Part shown: positions 54,782 through 63,905 of the stretch, one piece after another
Position numbering within the stretch: the stretch's first letter is position 1
Layout of the letters: the number at the start of each line of letters is the position of its first letter
The notes under the pieces: generated by a model
The model's database searches: none
What the model saw: the letters and a program-made list of their open reading frames with translations, nothing else
What the model was told of the DNA's origin: nothing
NCBI RefSeq assembly: GCF_029624655.1
Contig: NZ_JARRSA010000014.1
Coordinates: 33,570 to 97,569 of the forward strand
Length of the DNA stretch: 64,000 nucleotides
Source: Roseicyclus salinarum
Lineage (GTDB): Bacteria > Pseudomonadota > Alphaproteobacteria > Rhodobacterales > Rhodobacteraceae
Reading direction: 5' to 3'
Made by a program: the position numbers and the translations under genes

Positions 54782-55542
54782 CAGATCACCCCCGCTTCGT
54801 TCTTCAGTTTCTCGATCAGTTCGTCCACCGAACCCACCTTGACGCCGGCCTTGCGCGCCTCGGGTTCCGAGGTCTTGACCACGCTCAGCCGCGGCGAGAC
54901 GTCGACGCCGAAATCGGCGGCGGTCTTTTCATCCAGTGGCTTCTTCTTGGCCTTCATGATGTTGGGCAGCGACGCGTAGCGCGGTTCGTTCAGGCGCAGG
55001 TCGACGGTGACGATGGCGGGCATTTTCACCTTGATCGTCTGCAGGCCGCCGTCGACCTCGCGCGTGACCAGCGCATGGTCGCCCTCGATCGCGACCTTCG
55101 AGGCGAAGGTCGCCTGGCTCCAGCCGAGCAGGGCCGACAGCATCTGGCCGGTGGCGTTCATGTCGTTGTCGATCGCCTGCTTGCCGGCGAGGACGAGGCC
55201 CGGGGCCTCCTCCTCGATCACCTTGGCGAGGATCTTGGCGACGGCCAGCGGTTCGATGTCCTGGTGGACGTCGTCCGCCGCGACGACCAGGATCGCGCGG
55301 TCCGCGCCCATGGCGAGCGCCGTGCGCAGCGTCTCCTGCGCCTGCTTCACGCCGATGGAGACCGCGACGACCTCTTCGGCGACGCCGGCTTCCTTCAGGC
55401 GGATCGCCTCTTCCACCGCGATCTCGTCGAAGGGGTTCATCGACATCTTGACGTTGGCGAGATCGACCCCGGAGCCATCCGCCTTCACGCGGACCTTCAC
55501 GTTGTAGTCGATCACGCGCTTGACGGGCACGAGCACCTTCAT
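54781..55542 (-). CDS. etfB: Electron transfer flavoprotein beta subunit
   Basis: 253 residues. [56 protein letters not shown] and the [24 protein letters not shown] signature of the beta subunit in parts are all intact; it binds AMP and couples with EtfA. Start ATG at 55542 after GGAGG-like GGAGGGAACGCC. First gene of the etfBA operon. Confidence 0.97.
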   Translation of the reverse strand: MKVLVPVKRVIDYNVKVRVKADGSGVDLANVKMSMNPFDEIAVEEAIRLKEAGVAEEVVAVSIGVKQAQETLRTALAMGADRAILVVAADDVHQDIEPLAVAKILAKVIEEEAPGLVLAGKQAIDNDMNATGQMLSALLGWSQATFASKVAIEGDHALVTREVDGGLQTIKVKMPAIVTVDLRLNEPRYASLPNIMKAKKKPLDEKTAADFGVDVSPRLSVVKTSEPEARKAGVKVGSVDELIEKLKNEAGVI

Positions 55543-55668
55543 GGCGTTCCCTCCTGTTCTGGTCACTGCCGGGGCAGATAGCACGCCCCCGCGTCAGGGG
55601 GAGTGTTAGCCCGTCGCAGGCAGCCGCGACAGGTCAAAATCGACGCCAAATGTCGCTTCGACGCTGCG

Positions 55669-56337
55669 TCAGGGCAGCATTGCGGGCGGGATGGCGGCCA
55701 GAAGCTCGACCACGATGGCGGCGTAGCACACGCAGGTCGCCGCAAGAACGAAGACATGCCAGATCGTGTTGTGGAACGGCAGACGGTGCCAAAGAAGGAA
55801 AGCGACGCCGCCGGTGTAGAGAAGCCCGCCCGTCGTCAGAAGCACCATGCCCGCCGGGCTGAGTCCCGAGATCAGCGGCTGTCCCCAGACCACGCCGGCC
55901 CAGCCGAGCCCGAGGTAGAGCGCCAGCGCGATCACGGTGCGGCGCCGCGCGCTGAAGACGATGATCGATGCGCCGGCCAGCGCCACGCCCCAGATTGCCG
56001 CGAGAAAGCCGGGCGAGCCGGGAAAGAGCACGACGAAGGGCGTGTAGGTGCCGGCGATCTTGAGGTAGATCGCCGACTGGTCGAGGCGCCGCAGACGGTC
56101 GGACCAGTGCGGCACGCGGATCATGTTGTAGAGCGCCGAGCAGGTCAGCATCGCCAGTAGCGTCGCGGCGTAGATCGCGACGGCGGTGATCGTCGTGGCG
56201 TCGCCGATGCGGATCGCCGCGAGGGCCACGAGAATCGGGCCCGCGATCAGCGCGAAAGCGATGCCGAGCAGATGAATCGCGGCGTCCGAGAGATACTCGG
56301 CGCGGGAATATGGGTGATATCCGCTGACGTGGCTCAT
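55669..56337 (-). CDS. Hemolysin III / PAQR family protein
   Basis: 222 residues, seven hydrophobic helices. YSRAEYLSDAAIHLLGIAFAL, MIRVPHWSDRLRRLDQSAIYLKIAGTYTP in parts and HNTIWHVFVLAA supply the conserved His/Asp/Ser set of PAQR receptors and hemolysin-III-like proteins, probable metal-dependent amide hydrolases. Bacterial function is not settled. Confidence 0.88.
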   Translation of the reverse strand: MSHVSGYHPYSRAEYLSDAAIHLLGIAFALIAGPILVALAAIRIGDATTITAVAIYAATLLAMLTCSALYNMIRVPHWSDRLRRLDQSAIYLKIAGTYTPFVVLFPGSPGFLAAIWGVALAGASIIVFSARRRTVIALALYLGLGWAGVVWGQPLISGLSPAGMVLLTTGGLLYTGGVAFLLWHRLPFHNTIWHVFVLAATCVCYAAIVVELLAAIPPAMLP

Positions 56338-56458
56338 GACAGCAATATAGTCCCATACGCCGTCCGCGCCAAACGCCGCGACACGCAGGCGCGACCTGAC
56401 GTGGCGTGACGGGGCGTCGGGCCAGTACGGGCCGGGAAACTTCCTCTGCCAGGAAGTT

Positions 56459-56529
56459 CGGGGGGCTGTCCGCCCCCCGCCGCACGCGTGCCGCGCGCTG
56501 CCCCCCGAGAGTTTTTTGCAAGGATGAAG
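56459..56529. repeat. Dispersed hairpin repeat, copy B
   Basis: CGGGGGGC (56459-56466) and GCCCCCCG (56472-56479) form an 8-bp stem with loop TGTCC. A second C6 run (56501-56506) could pair alternatively with the G-run, and is followed by GAGAGTTTTTTG, then AAGGATGAAG. An adjoining perfect hairpin, AACTTCCT (56438-56445) and AGGAAGTT (56451-56458), abuts it without a gap. The tail points at the 3' end of the cobalamin adenosyltransferase gene. The rest of the 214-bp gap (56338-56437) shows nothing else. Confidence 0.7.
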
Positions 56530-56551
56530 CCGCGGCGGAGGGCCGGTGGCG

Positions 56552-57124
56552 TCAGCGGCTGGCGCCGGGGACCCACAGGATGTCCGCGCGGCCGTCGTCG
56601 TTGGCGATGCGGCCAGCGACGAAGAGCCAGTCGGACAGGCGATTGAGGTATTTCACCGCCTCGGGGTTCACCGATTCCATCGTGGCGAGCTCGACCACCA
56701 GCCGCTCGGCCCGGCGGGCCACCGTCCGGCAGACATGCAGGTGCGCCGCCAGCGCCGAGCCGCCGGGCAGGATGAAGCTGCGCAGGGGCTCGAGCTGCGC
56801 ATTCATTGCGTCGATCTCGCGCTCCAGCCGGTCGATCTGCGATGCGACGATGCGCAGTGGCGGGTATTCGCGCTCGCCGTCACGCTCCATGTTGGGCGTG
56901 CACAGGTCGGCGCCGAGATCGAAGAGGTCGTTCTGGATGGTGGCGAGCTTGGCGCCGATGTCCTCGTCCGCCACGAGCCGCGCGACGCCCAGCGTGGCGT
57001 TCAGCTCGTCCACCGTGCCGTAGGAGGTCACGCGCATCGAATGCTTCGCGACACGGCTGCCGTCGCCGAGCGCGGTCTCCCCGTGATCGCCGGTCCTTGT
57101 GTAGATCTTGTTCAGCACGACCAT
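56552..57124 (-). CDS. Cob(I)alamin adenosyltransferase (PduO type)
   Basis: 190 residues. Adds the adenosyl group to cobalamin to make coenzyme B12. [24 protein letters not shown] carries the ATP-binding loop in parts; [38 protein letters not shown] in parts and [16 protein letters not shown] are the PduO signature. AdoCbl is needed by ethylmalonyl-CoA mutase and methylmalonyl-CoA mutase, so it fits the C4 metabolism noted elsewhere. Directly follows the twin-TM gene (3 bp). Confidence 0.94.
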   Translation of the reverse strand: MVVLNKIYTRTGDHGETALGDGSRVAKHSMRVTSYGTVDELNATLGVARLVADEDIGAKLATIQNDLFDLGADLCTPNMERDGEREYPPLRIVASQIDRLEREIDAMNAQLEPLRSFILPGGSALAAHLHVCRTVARRAERLVVELATMESVNPEAVKYLNRLSDWLFVAGRIANDDGRADILWVPGASR

Positions 57125-57127
57125 GGG

Positions 57128-57337
57128 TCAGCCTCCTGTTTGACGGCGGATGAAGACGAAGGCGAGGATCAGCAACACCGCCAGGAATTGCGCGATCAGC
57201 CGCCAGCGCATGAACTTGTTGGAGTTCTGTCGCGCATAGTCTCCGCCGCGACGGAATGAATTGATGCCCATGAGCAGGATCACCAGCACCGCGAGGCAGG
57301 CCAGGACCGCGATTATCAGGAGCGGGTCGTTCGTCAT
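57128..57337 (-). CDS. Twin transmembrane helix small protein (HIG1-like)
   Basis: 69 residues: helix 1 LLIIAVLACLAVLVILLMGI, a basic turn with GGDYARQNSNKFMRWRL, and helix 2 IAQFLAVLLILAFVFI. This is the twin-TM family, widespread in alphaproteobacteria just before the cobalamin adenosyltransferase gene. A resemblance to mitochondrial HIG1 suggests a respiratory-supercomplex role; inferred only. Confidence 0.82.
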   Translation of the reverse strand: MTNDPLLIIAVLACLAVLVILLMGINSFRRGGDYARQNSNKFMRWRLIAQFLAVLLILAFVFIRRQTGG

Positions 57338-57389
57338 GTCGGGTTTCCCTTCCTCGTGGGGGTCGATCTAGGGGCGGGGCCGGCAAAGG

Positions 57390-58214
57390 CTAGACCTTCG
57401 CCACCAGCCAGTCCTGCGCGCGATCCGGCAGCACGCGGGTGAGAAACGCGGCGGCGTAGGCGGGCGCGGTGATGTAGTAGCGGGTTCGGGGGCGGCGCGC
57501 CTCGACCGCGTGCACGAGGCGGGCGACGACGTCGGCGGCCGTGCCCTCGAAAGGGTCGGGGCGGGGACTTGTCCGGCGGGCCATGAACTTGCCGCGGTAG
57601 AACTCGGCGTGGCGCGAGGCGTCTGCGTCGATCCAGCGCTCGAACAGGCGCGCGGAATTCTCGCGGAACCCGGAGGCGACGGGGCCGGTGTTGAGGATCG
57701 ACACATGCAGCCCCGTGCCGCGCAGCTCGACCCGCATCGTGTTCGCGAGCCCCTCGATCGCGTGTTTCGACGCGACATAGGCCGAGCGCCATTTCAGCGT
57801 CGTGTAGCCGACGACCGAGGAGTGCATGACGATCCTCCCCGAGCCCTGCGCCAGCATGACCGGGATCGCGCGCCGGGTCAGCTGGTGCACGCCGAATACG
57901 TTGCTGTGGAACACCAGCTCCATCGCCTCGCGGGGAACGTCCTCGGCTGCGCCGGACATGCCGTGGCCGCCGTTGTTGAACAACGCGTCGAGGCGGCCGC
58001 CGGTGATCTCCATCGCCTCGGCCCAGCCCGCGTCGACGCACTCCGCGTCGCCATGGTCGATCCGCACGCTGTCGAACCCCTCCGCCCGGCGCGCTGCGAC
58101 GTCCTCGGGGCGCCGGCAGGCCGCGATCACGCGCCAGCCGCGGCCGCGCAGGCCCTCGGCGGCGGCGAGGCCGATGCCAGAGGAGCAGCCGGTGATCAGA
58201 ATGCTGCGGGTCAT
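57390..58214 (-). CDS. SDR family oxidoreductase
   Basis: 274 residues. Classical short-chain dehydrogenase: ITGCSSGIGLAAAEGL cofactor loop, NNGGHG, catalytic serine region VMHSSVVGY and Tyr-x-x-x-Lys in YVASKHAIEG. The substrate is not predictable. It precedes the twin-TM gene by 52 bp on the same strand. Confidence 0.85.
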   Translation of the reverse strand: MTRSILITGCSSGIGLAAAEGLRGRGWRVIAACRRPEDVAARRAEGFDSVRIDHGDAECVDAGWAEAMEITGGRLDALFNNGGHGMSGAAEDVPREAMELVFHSNVFGVHQLTRRAIPVMLAQGSGRIVMHSSVVGYTTLKWRSAYVASKHAIEGLANTMRVELRGTGLHVSILNTGPVASGFRENSARLFERWIDADASRHAEFYRGKFMARRTSPRPDPFEGTAADVVARLVHAVEARRPRTRYYITAPAYAAAFLTRVLPDRAQDWLVAKV

Positions 58215-58274
58215 GGGTCCTGTCCCCGTGCTGTCGCGGCCCCTGCGTAGGTCAGGCGACAGGACAGGGCAAGC

Positions 58275-58871
58275 TCAGTTGACGGGTTCGAGGAAATCCT
58301 CGGACATGTAGCCTTCGAGGTCCGTTCCCGCGACGCGCAGGCGGGCCCAGCCGTCGGCGGCGCGTTCCACGAGCACGACCTCCGAGCCGAAATCGAGCGC
58401 CGCGAGGATATCGGCGTCGGTGGAGGGGCCGGCGCGGAAGTTCACCCGGTCGCCCGTGACGCGCAGGAGGGCGCCGAGCGGCGCGGCGGCGGCCGGCGGG
58501 TCGGGTTGGGCGGTGGCGTCGGGTTGGGCGGTTGCATCGGCCCCGGCCTCGGGCGCATCCGGGGCCGCTGGCCGCGACGCCTCGGCGGCGGGTGCGCCGC
58601 CTGACGTCTGGGCGGGCGGCAGGTTCACGCGGGCGTCGTTCTCGGTGAGGTCGGACGGTTCGACCACGCGGTCGATGCGCAGTTCCTCGCCCTCGGCCGT
58701 GACGAGGACGAGGCCGCGATCCGTCTCGCGCAGTGCGCTTTCGTCGAGGGCGGCGCGCACGGCGCGTTCGGTTCCGGCGTCGGGCCGCGCAGGCTCTGCC
58801 GGGTCTTCGCCGGGAACGATCACGAGGATCGCGAAGATCGCCACCGCGAGGATCAGCGTCAGTCGGATCAT
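58275..58871 (-). CDS. SH3-domain protein with N-terminal membrane segment
   Basis: 198 residues. MIRLTLILAVAIFAILVIVPG is a signal or anchor, followed by an Ala/Pro-rich linker, encoded partly by an 18-bp tandem repeat (58501-58536, giving DATAQP twice), and a C-terminal bacterial SH3 domain: VTGDRVNFRAGPSTDADILAAL, GSEVVLVERAADGWARLRV and EGYMSEDFL. Such domains bind peptidoglycan or proteins in the envelope. Divergent from parC across 156 bp. Confidence 0.85.
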   Translation of the reverse strand: MIRLTLILAVAIFAILVIVPGEDPAEPARPDAGTERAVRAALDESALRETDRGLVLVTAEGEELRIDRVVEPSDLTENDARVNLPPAQTSGGAPAAEASRPAAPDAPEAGADATAQPDATAQPDPPAAAAPLGALLRVTGDRVNFRAGPSTDADILAALDFGSEVVLVERAADGWARLRVAGTDLEGYMSEDFLEPVN

Positions 58872-59027
58872 GCTTTCGCGCCTGCCTTCCTGCTTTCCGC
58901 CGGGTCTACCCGGACCGCGACCGATTCGGCGAGGTGGGGATTTCGTGCCGCACCGGACCGGATCGGCAGGCCGGCGCATGATGGGTCCTTGCCGCCCCTC
59001 GCCCCCGCTTGTATCACCATGCGTGGT

Positions 59028-61346
59028 ATGAGCGAACCCGATCCCCCACAAGATGACCGCCCGGACGAGGAGCGGTTGACCGCCGAGCCGCTGTCGCGGG
59101 CGATCGCGTCGCGCTACCTGCAATACGCGCTGTCCACGATCATGCACCGCGCGCTGCCGGACGCGCGCGACGGGCTCAAGCCGGTGCACCGGCGCATCCT
59201 CTACGCGATGCGCGAGCTCAGGCTGTCCTCGACGGGCGGATATCGGAAGTCGGCGAAGATCTCGGGCGACGTGATGGGCAACTACCATCCCCATGGCGAC
59301 GCCGCGATCTACGACGCGATGGCACGCCTCGCGCAGGATTTCGTGATCCGCTATCCGCTCGTGGACGGGCAGGGCAACTTCGGCAACATCGACGGCGACA
59401 ACCCGGCCGCCTCCCGCTACACCGAGGCGCGCATGACCGCGATGGCCGAGGCGCTGATGGACGGCCTCGACGAGGACGCGGTCGACTATCGCGACAACTA
59501 CGACGGCACGCTGCGCGAGCCCGAGGTCCTGCCGGCGTCGTTCCCGAACCTTCTGGCCAACGGGTCGAGCGGGATCGCCGTGGGCATGGCCACGAACATT
59601 CCGCCGCACAACCTCGACGAGCTGCTGCGCGCCTGCGACCACCTGGTACGGACGCCCGACGCGCGCGACGAGACGCTGCTGAACTACGTGAAGGGGCCGG
59701 ATTTCCCGACCGGAGGGGCGATCGTGGATTCCGCCGAGACCATCGCCGAGGCCTACCGGACCGGGCGCGGCGCCTTCCGGGTCCGCGCGACATGGGAGGT
59801 CGAGGACCTCGGCCGCGGGACCTGGGCCATCGTCGTCACCGAGATCCCCTACCAGGTGCAGAAGTCCAAGCTGATCGAAAAGCTGGCCGAGCTGATCCAG
59901 ACCAAGAAGGTGCCGATCCTCGCCGATGTCCGCGACGAGAGCGCGGACGACATCCGCATCGTGCTGGAGCCCCGGTCGAAGAACGTCGATCCGCAGGTGC
60001 TGATGGGCACGCTGTTCCGCAACTCCGACCTCGAGACGCGGTTCTCGCTCAACATGAACGTGCTGATCGACGGGCGAACGCCGAAGGTCTGTTCGCTCAA
60101 GGAGGTGCTGCGCGCCTTCCTCGACCACCGCCGCGAGGTCCTGCTGCGGCGATCGCGCCACCGGATGGAGAAGATCGACCACCGGCTCGAGGTGCTGGAG
60201 GGGTTCATCATCGCCTTCCTCAACCTCGACCGGGTGATCGACATCATCCGCTACGACGAGGCGCCGAAGGCGGCGCTGATGCGCGAGGACTGGGGCCGGG
60301 ATTTCGTGCGGGCGACCTCCGAGAAGGACTACGCGAGCCCGCCCGAGGGCGAGGGCGAGCTGTCCGAGGTGCAGGCCGAGGCGATCCTGAACATGCGCCT
60401 GCGCTCGCTCAGGCGGCTGGAGGAGCTGGAGCTGCTGCGCGAGCGCGACGCCCTGATGGAGGAGCGCGCGGGGCTCGAGGACCTTCTGGCGGGCGAGGAC
60501 CTGCAGTGGGAGCGCATCCGCGAGGAGTTGCGCGCGGTGCGCGAGACCTTCGGCGCAAGGTCCGGGGGCGGGGCCCGCCGGACCGTGATCGCCGAGGCGC
60601 CCGAGGCCGAGGACGTCCCGCTCGAGGCGATGATCGAGCGCGAGCCCGTGACGGTCGTGTGCTCGGCGATGGGGTGGATACGGGCCATGAAGGGCCATAT
60701 CGACCTCGGCCAGGAGCTGAAATACCGCGACGGCGACGCGGGGCGTTTCGTGTTTCACGCCGAGACGACCGACAAGCTGCTTATCGCGGGCGCGCAGGGG
60801 CGGGTCTACACGCTTCCGGTCTCCAACCTGCCCGGCGGACGCGGCCTGGGCGAGCCCGTGCGCCTGATGGTGGACCTGCCGAACGAGGTGGAGATCACCG
60901 ACCTTTTCGTGCACCGGCCCGGCGCGAAGCGCCTGGTGGCAAGTTCCGCCGGGGATGGCTTCCTGGTGTCGGAGGACGAGATCGTCGCGCAGACGCGGGC
61001 GGGCCGGCAGGTCCTGAACGTGCGCCCCGGCGTCACGGCGAAGGCCTGTGTCGCGGTGGCGCCCGGAGACGACGCGGTCGCCGTGGTGGGCGAGAACCGC
61101 AAGTTGCTCGTGTTCATGCTGGACGAGTTGCCGGAACTGGCGCGCGGCAAGGGCGTCCGGCTGCAGAAATACAAGGATGGCGGCCTGTCGGATGCCCGGA
61201 CGTTCCGGCTGGCCGAGGGTCTGACATGGCGCGATCCGGCGGGCCGGACACGGACCGAGGCCGACCTTGCGGAATGGACGGCGAAGCGGGCGTCGTCTGG
61301 CCGGATGGCGCCGCGCGGCTTCCCGCGGGACAACCGGTTCACCTGA
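59028..61346 (+). CDS. parC: DNA topoisomerase IV subunit A
   Basis: Type IIA topoisomerase subunit decatenating daughter chromosomes. 772 residues from ATG at 59028 (an in-frame ATG three codons earlier is equally possible). [57 protein letters not shown] with the catalytic Tyr131, and a C-terminal beta-pinwheel part ([11 protein letters not shown]). ParC rather than GyrA from the short C-terminal and length. Its quinolone-determining positions carry Ala92 and Asp96 (Ser80 and Glu84 in E. coli). parE is not in the window. Confidence 0.94.
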   Translation: MSEPDPPQDDRPDEERLTAEPLSRAIASRYLQYALSTIMHRALPDARDGLKPVHRRILYAMRELRLSSTGGYRKSAKISGDVMGNYHPHGDAAIYDAMARLAQDFVIRYPLVDGQGNFGNIDGDNPAASRYTEARMTAMAEALMDGLDEDAVDYRDNYDGTLREPEVLPASFPNLLANGSSGIAVGMATNIPPHNLDELLRACDHLVRTPDARDETLLNYVKGPDFPTGGAIVDSAETIAEAYRTGRGAFRVRATWEVEDLGRGTWAIVVTEIPYQVQKSKLIEKLAELIQTKKVPILADVRDESADDIRIVLEPRSKNVDPQVLMGTLFRNSDLETRFSLNMNVLIDGRTPKVCSLKEVLRAFLDHRREVLLRRSRHRMEKIDHRLEVLEGFIIAFLNLDRVIDIIRYDEAPKAALMREDWGRDFVRATSEKDYASPPEGEGELSEVQAEAILNMRLRSLRRLEELELLRERDALMEERAGLEDLLAGEDLQWERIREELRAVRETFGARSGGGARRTVIAEAPEAEDVPLEAMIEREPVTVVCSAMGWIRAMKGHIDLGQELKYRDGDAGRFVFHAETTDKLLIAGAQGRVYTLPVSNLPGGRGLGEPVRLMVDLPNEVEITDLFVHRPGAKRLVASSAGDGFLVSEDEIVAQTRAGRQVLNVRPGVTAKACVAVAPGDDAVAVVGENRKLLVFMLDELPELARGKGVRLQKYKDGGLSDARTFRLAEGLTWRDPAGRTRTEADLAEWTAKRASSGRMAPRGFPRDNRFT

Positions 61347-61380
61347 GCGGGGACGCCCGCCCCCGCAGTCTGTGTCGCAC

Positions 61381-61448
61381 GGGGGGCTGTCTGCCCCCCG
61401 GCGCGCGTTCCGCGCGCTCCCCCCGAGAGTTTTTCGGCAAGGATGAAG
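61381..61448. repeat. Dispersed hairpin repeat, copy C
   Basis: GGGGGGC (61381-61387) and GCCCCCC (61393-61399), loop TGTCT, followed by a short GCGCG...CGCGC hairpin, a C6 run (61419-61424), GAGAGTTTTT, and tail AAGGATGAAG (61439-61448). Very close to copy B; 34 bp after the parC stop, and five bases from the P450 stop on the minus strand. As a plus-strand terminator it fits, since a G6-C6 hairpin is followed by T5. Confidence 0.7.
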
Positions 61449-61453
61449 CCGGA

Positions 61454-62875
61454 TCAGGCGGGGGCGACCTCCAGCCAGACGCCGCCTTCGGGGCGTGTCG
61501 TCAGGATCGTCACCGGCCTCGGCGACCGCCCCGGCACGGCGGTGAAGCGGAACCGCGCGAGCAGGGTCGCGAGGATCACGGTCGCCTCCTGCAGGGCGAA
61601 GCGCTGGCCGATGCATATGCGCGGGCCGTCGCCGAAGGGAAGGTAGCCCCAGCGGTCCGGCCGCGCCGCGCCCAGCCAGCGCGACGGGTCGAAAGCGTCG
61701 GGCGCGTCCCACAGGCGGCGGTGGCGATGCAGGGCCCAGACGGGGATCATGACCGTGTCGCCGGGACGGATCAGCGCGGCACCGAGACGGTCTGCCATCC
61801 GCGCCGTGCGCGACAGAAAGGCGCCGGGCGGATAGAGGCGAAGCGCCTCCTCGACGATGGCGCGGATCAGCGGCAGGGCGTCGAGATCGCGCGCTTCCGC
61901 CGCGCGTCCTCCGAGCGCGGCCTGCGCCTCGTGCCGGGCGCGGGCCTGCACGCCCTCGTCGAAGGCGCAGAGATAAAGCGCCCAGGACAGTGACAGGGCC
62001 GTGGTCTCGTGGCCCGCCACGATGAAGGTCAGGAGCGTCTGGCGCAGGGTGTCCGCGTTCATGCGGCGGCCCGTTTCGGGGTCCTGCGCGGCGATCAGCC
62101 GGTCGAGAAGGTCGGGGGTCGCGCCGGGTCCCGAAGACCTGCGGCGGGCGATGGCGGCGTCGGCCTCGGCCTTCATGGCGCCCAGCCGGCGCGCCGCGAC
62201 CGCCCGCCCCGGGCGGGGGACGGATGCGGGAATGCCGATGACGTCCAGAAGGCTCATCCGCGCGGCCTGGTCGATGTAGGCCTCGAGGGCGGCGACGACC
62301 CCGGCGCGGTCCACGCCCTGATCGTCGGAGAAGGTCACGTCCGCGATCACGTCGAAGGCCGCGCCCGTCATCAGGGCGACCATGTCGGACGCGCGCCCCG
62401 TCGCGCCCTCAAGGCGGGCGCAGGCGGCCTCGGCGGCGCGGGTCATCACCGGAGCGAGCGCCTCGACGCTTCGCGCCGAGAAGGCGGGCGCCGCGGCGCG
62501 CCGCTGCCAGCGCCAGTCCTCGCCCTCGGCGAGGAACAGGCTGTCGCCGATCGCGGGCTCGAGCACGGCGCGGGTGGCGACGGATTTGGGGTAGCCGTCG
62601 ACCGCCTCGAGAAGGACGCGGCGGATGGCGGGCGGATCCATGAGCATGTGCCAGCGCTGCGGACCCGTGCGCCCCGACAGGACGGGCTGATGCAGCGCGC
62701 GGCGAGGGATGATCTCCAGCAGGTTCCGCCGCGCAGCGCGGTAGCTTTCGAGAAGGCCCATGGGCCGTTCGGGAAGCGCGGCGCGAACCGGGAGATGCGC
62801 ATCTCCGCCGCTGGCCCCACCGGCGTCCGGGCGTCGCGTGCGCGTGGGCATCGACGGCAAGTGACGGTCCTCCAT
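61454..62875 (-). CDS. Cytochrome P450
   Basis: 473 residues. Haem-thiolate monooxygenase with all P450 hallmarks: I-helix AGHETTALS near residue 295, K-helix EEALRLYPPGAF, DPSRWLG, and the haem loop FGDGPRICIGQRFALQE with Cys421. The start at 62875 (MEDRHLPSMPTRT) has GGAGG nine bases upstream; an ATG at 62851 is an alternative. No redox partner is adjacent. The substrate is unknown; the class resembles fatty-acid or sterol-like hydroxylases. The 169-bp gap upstream contains a 14-bp direct repeat (CCATCGCGGTCGGC) near 62872-62902. Confidence 0.9.
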   Translation of the reverse strand: MEDRHLPSMPTRTRRPDAGGASGGDAHLPVRAALPERPMGLLESYRAARRNLLEIIPRRALHQPVLSGRTGPQRWHMLMDPPAIRRVLLEAVDGYPKSVATRAVLEPAIGDSLFLAEGEDWRWQRRAAAPAFSARSVEALAPVMTRAAEAACARLEGATGRASDMVALMTGAAFDVIADVTFSDDQGVDRAGVVAALEAYIDQAARMSLLDVIGIPASVPRPGRAVAARRLGAMKAEADAAIARRRSSGPGATPDLLDRLIAAQDPETGRRMNADTLRQTLLTFIVAGHETTALSLSWALYLCAFDEGVQARARHEAQAALGGRAAEARDLDALPLIRAIVEEALRLYPPGAFLSRTARMADRLGAALIRPGDTVMIPVWALHRHRRLWDAPDAFDPSRWLGAARPDRWGYLPFGDGPRICIGQRFALQEATVILATLLARFRFTAVPGRSPRPVTILTTRPEGGVWLEVAPA

Positions 62876-63044
62876 CGCGGTCGGCCTCCATCGCGGTCGG
62901 CGGCCCCGGGGCCACCCATGGGGGACAGATAGGCATCGATGACACGCTGTCCAAAACGTGATGGGGCCTCCGGGTTTGCAAGGGTGGCCCTGCTGCGCTA
63001 TCCGGGACCGGAGCAGTACCGCACCGGATCGGGGAGACGACCAG

Positions 63045-63800
63045 ATGCGCACAGACGCGACGCGGCCCAATTCAGAAAGCCTCAACTTCGCCCGCCTCCC
63101 GCGCCTCGCGGTGCTGGCGATGGCCGGGTTCCTCGCCGCATGCGCGGCCGGCGACCCGCTGGAGGAGGATCTGCCCGACATGGGCGCCTTCCGGCTTTCC
63201 CACAACATCGTGGTCGCCGACAACATGCAGCAGGTGCCGCCCAGCCGGAACGCGACGCCCGAGGAGTGGGAGGAGATCCTCGTCGCCGAGATCGACCGCC
63301 GCTTCGGCGCCTATGAGGGCGACAAGCTCTATCACATCGGCATCGCGGTCGATGGCTACGCGCTGGCGCCGCCGGGCATCCCGGTCGTGCTGAACCCGCG
63401 GTCCGTCCTCGTGCTGTCTGTCAACGTCTGGGACGACGCGCTGGGCCGCAAGCTTCATGACGAGCCCGAGCAGATCATGGTCTTCGAGGGCGCGAGCGCC
63501 GAGACGATGCTGGTGGGCTCGGGCTACACGCGAACGCGCGAGGAGCAGATGCAGGTGCTCGCCCGCAACGCGGCGCGGCGGATCCAGCTGTGGATGCTGC
63601 AGAACCCCGAATGGTTCGAGATCGACCCGGACGCGGCAGAGGCCGCCTTGGCCGAGTTAGATGACGATGACGAGGCCGCCGAACTGCCCGAGGGCGCGTC
63701 GTCCGCCGATGCCGCGGCGGATGCCGGGCCCGACGCCGGGGCGGCCGGGGACTGCGTGCCGACCGGGGACGCGCCCTGCCCTGAGCCGGTCGTCAACTGA
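63045..63800 (+). CDS. Putative outer-membrane or periplasmic lipoprotein
   Basis: 251 residues. A lipoprotein signal sequence (PRLAVLAMAGFLAACAAGDP, lipobox LAAC) is followed by a conserved domain: FRLSHNIVVADNMQQVPPSRNATPEEW in parts, EIDRRFGAYEGDKLYHIGIAVDGYALAPPGIPVVLNPRSVLVL in parts. The C-terminal quarter is acidic and Ala/Asp-rich, ending with two cysteines (GDCVPTGDAPCPEP). Not a named family to me; it resembles lipoproteins found upstream of tuf in Rhodobacterales. GGGGAGA before the ATG. Confidence 0.78.
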   Translation: MRTDATRPNSESLNFARLPRLAVLAMAGFLAACAAGDPLEEDLPDMGAFRLSHNIVVADNMQQVPPSRNATPEEWEEILVAEIDRRFGAYEGDKLYHIGIAVDGYALAPPGIPVVLNPRSVLVLSVNVWDDALGRKLHDEPEQIMVFEGASAETMLVGSGYTRTREEQMQVLARNAARRIQLWMLQNPEWFEIDPDAAEAALAELDDDDEAAELPEGASSADAAADAGPDAGAAGDCVPTGDAPCPEPVVN

Positions 63801-63803
63801 CCG
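63787..63803 (+). terminator. Candidate short terminator after the lipoprotein gene
   Basis: CGGTC (63787-63791) pairs with GACCG (63799-63803) around a 7-base loop, overlapping the TGA stop, and is followed by CTTGATTTTT. The stem is short, so the call is tentative. Confidence 0.35.
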
Positions 63804-63804
63804 C

Positions 63805-63833
63805 TTGATTTTTCTGCGCCAGCGCAATAGTCC
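63805..63833 (+). promoter_or_regulatory. Candidate tuf promoter
   Basis: TTGATT (63805-63810), a 17-base spacer, and TAGTCC (63828-63833), 73 bp before the tuf ATG. The -35 match is good, the -10 match weak. Confidence 0.3.
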
Positions 63834-63905
63834 GCCCGCGATGTTGAACCGGGCCCGAAGCGTTCGCGCAGGATGGGCCCCCGAACGGACAGGGCGCCAG
63901 GGCAG

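Noticed and set aside
58275..61712. An 1145-codon minus-strand frame covering the SH3 gene and antisense to parC
   Set aside because: Only the last 198 codons (58275-58871) look like a protein; the remainder is the reverse complement of parC.
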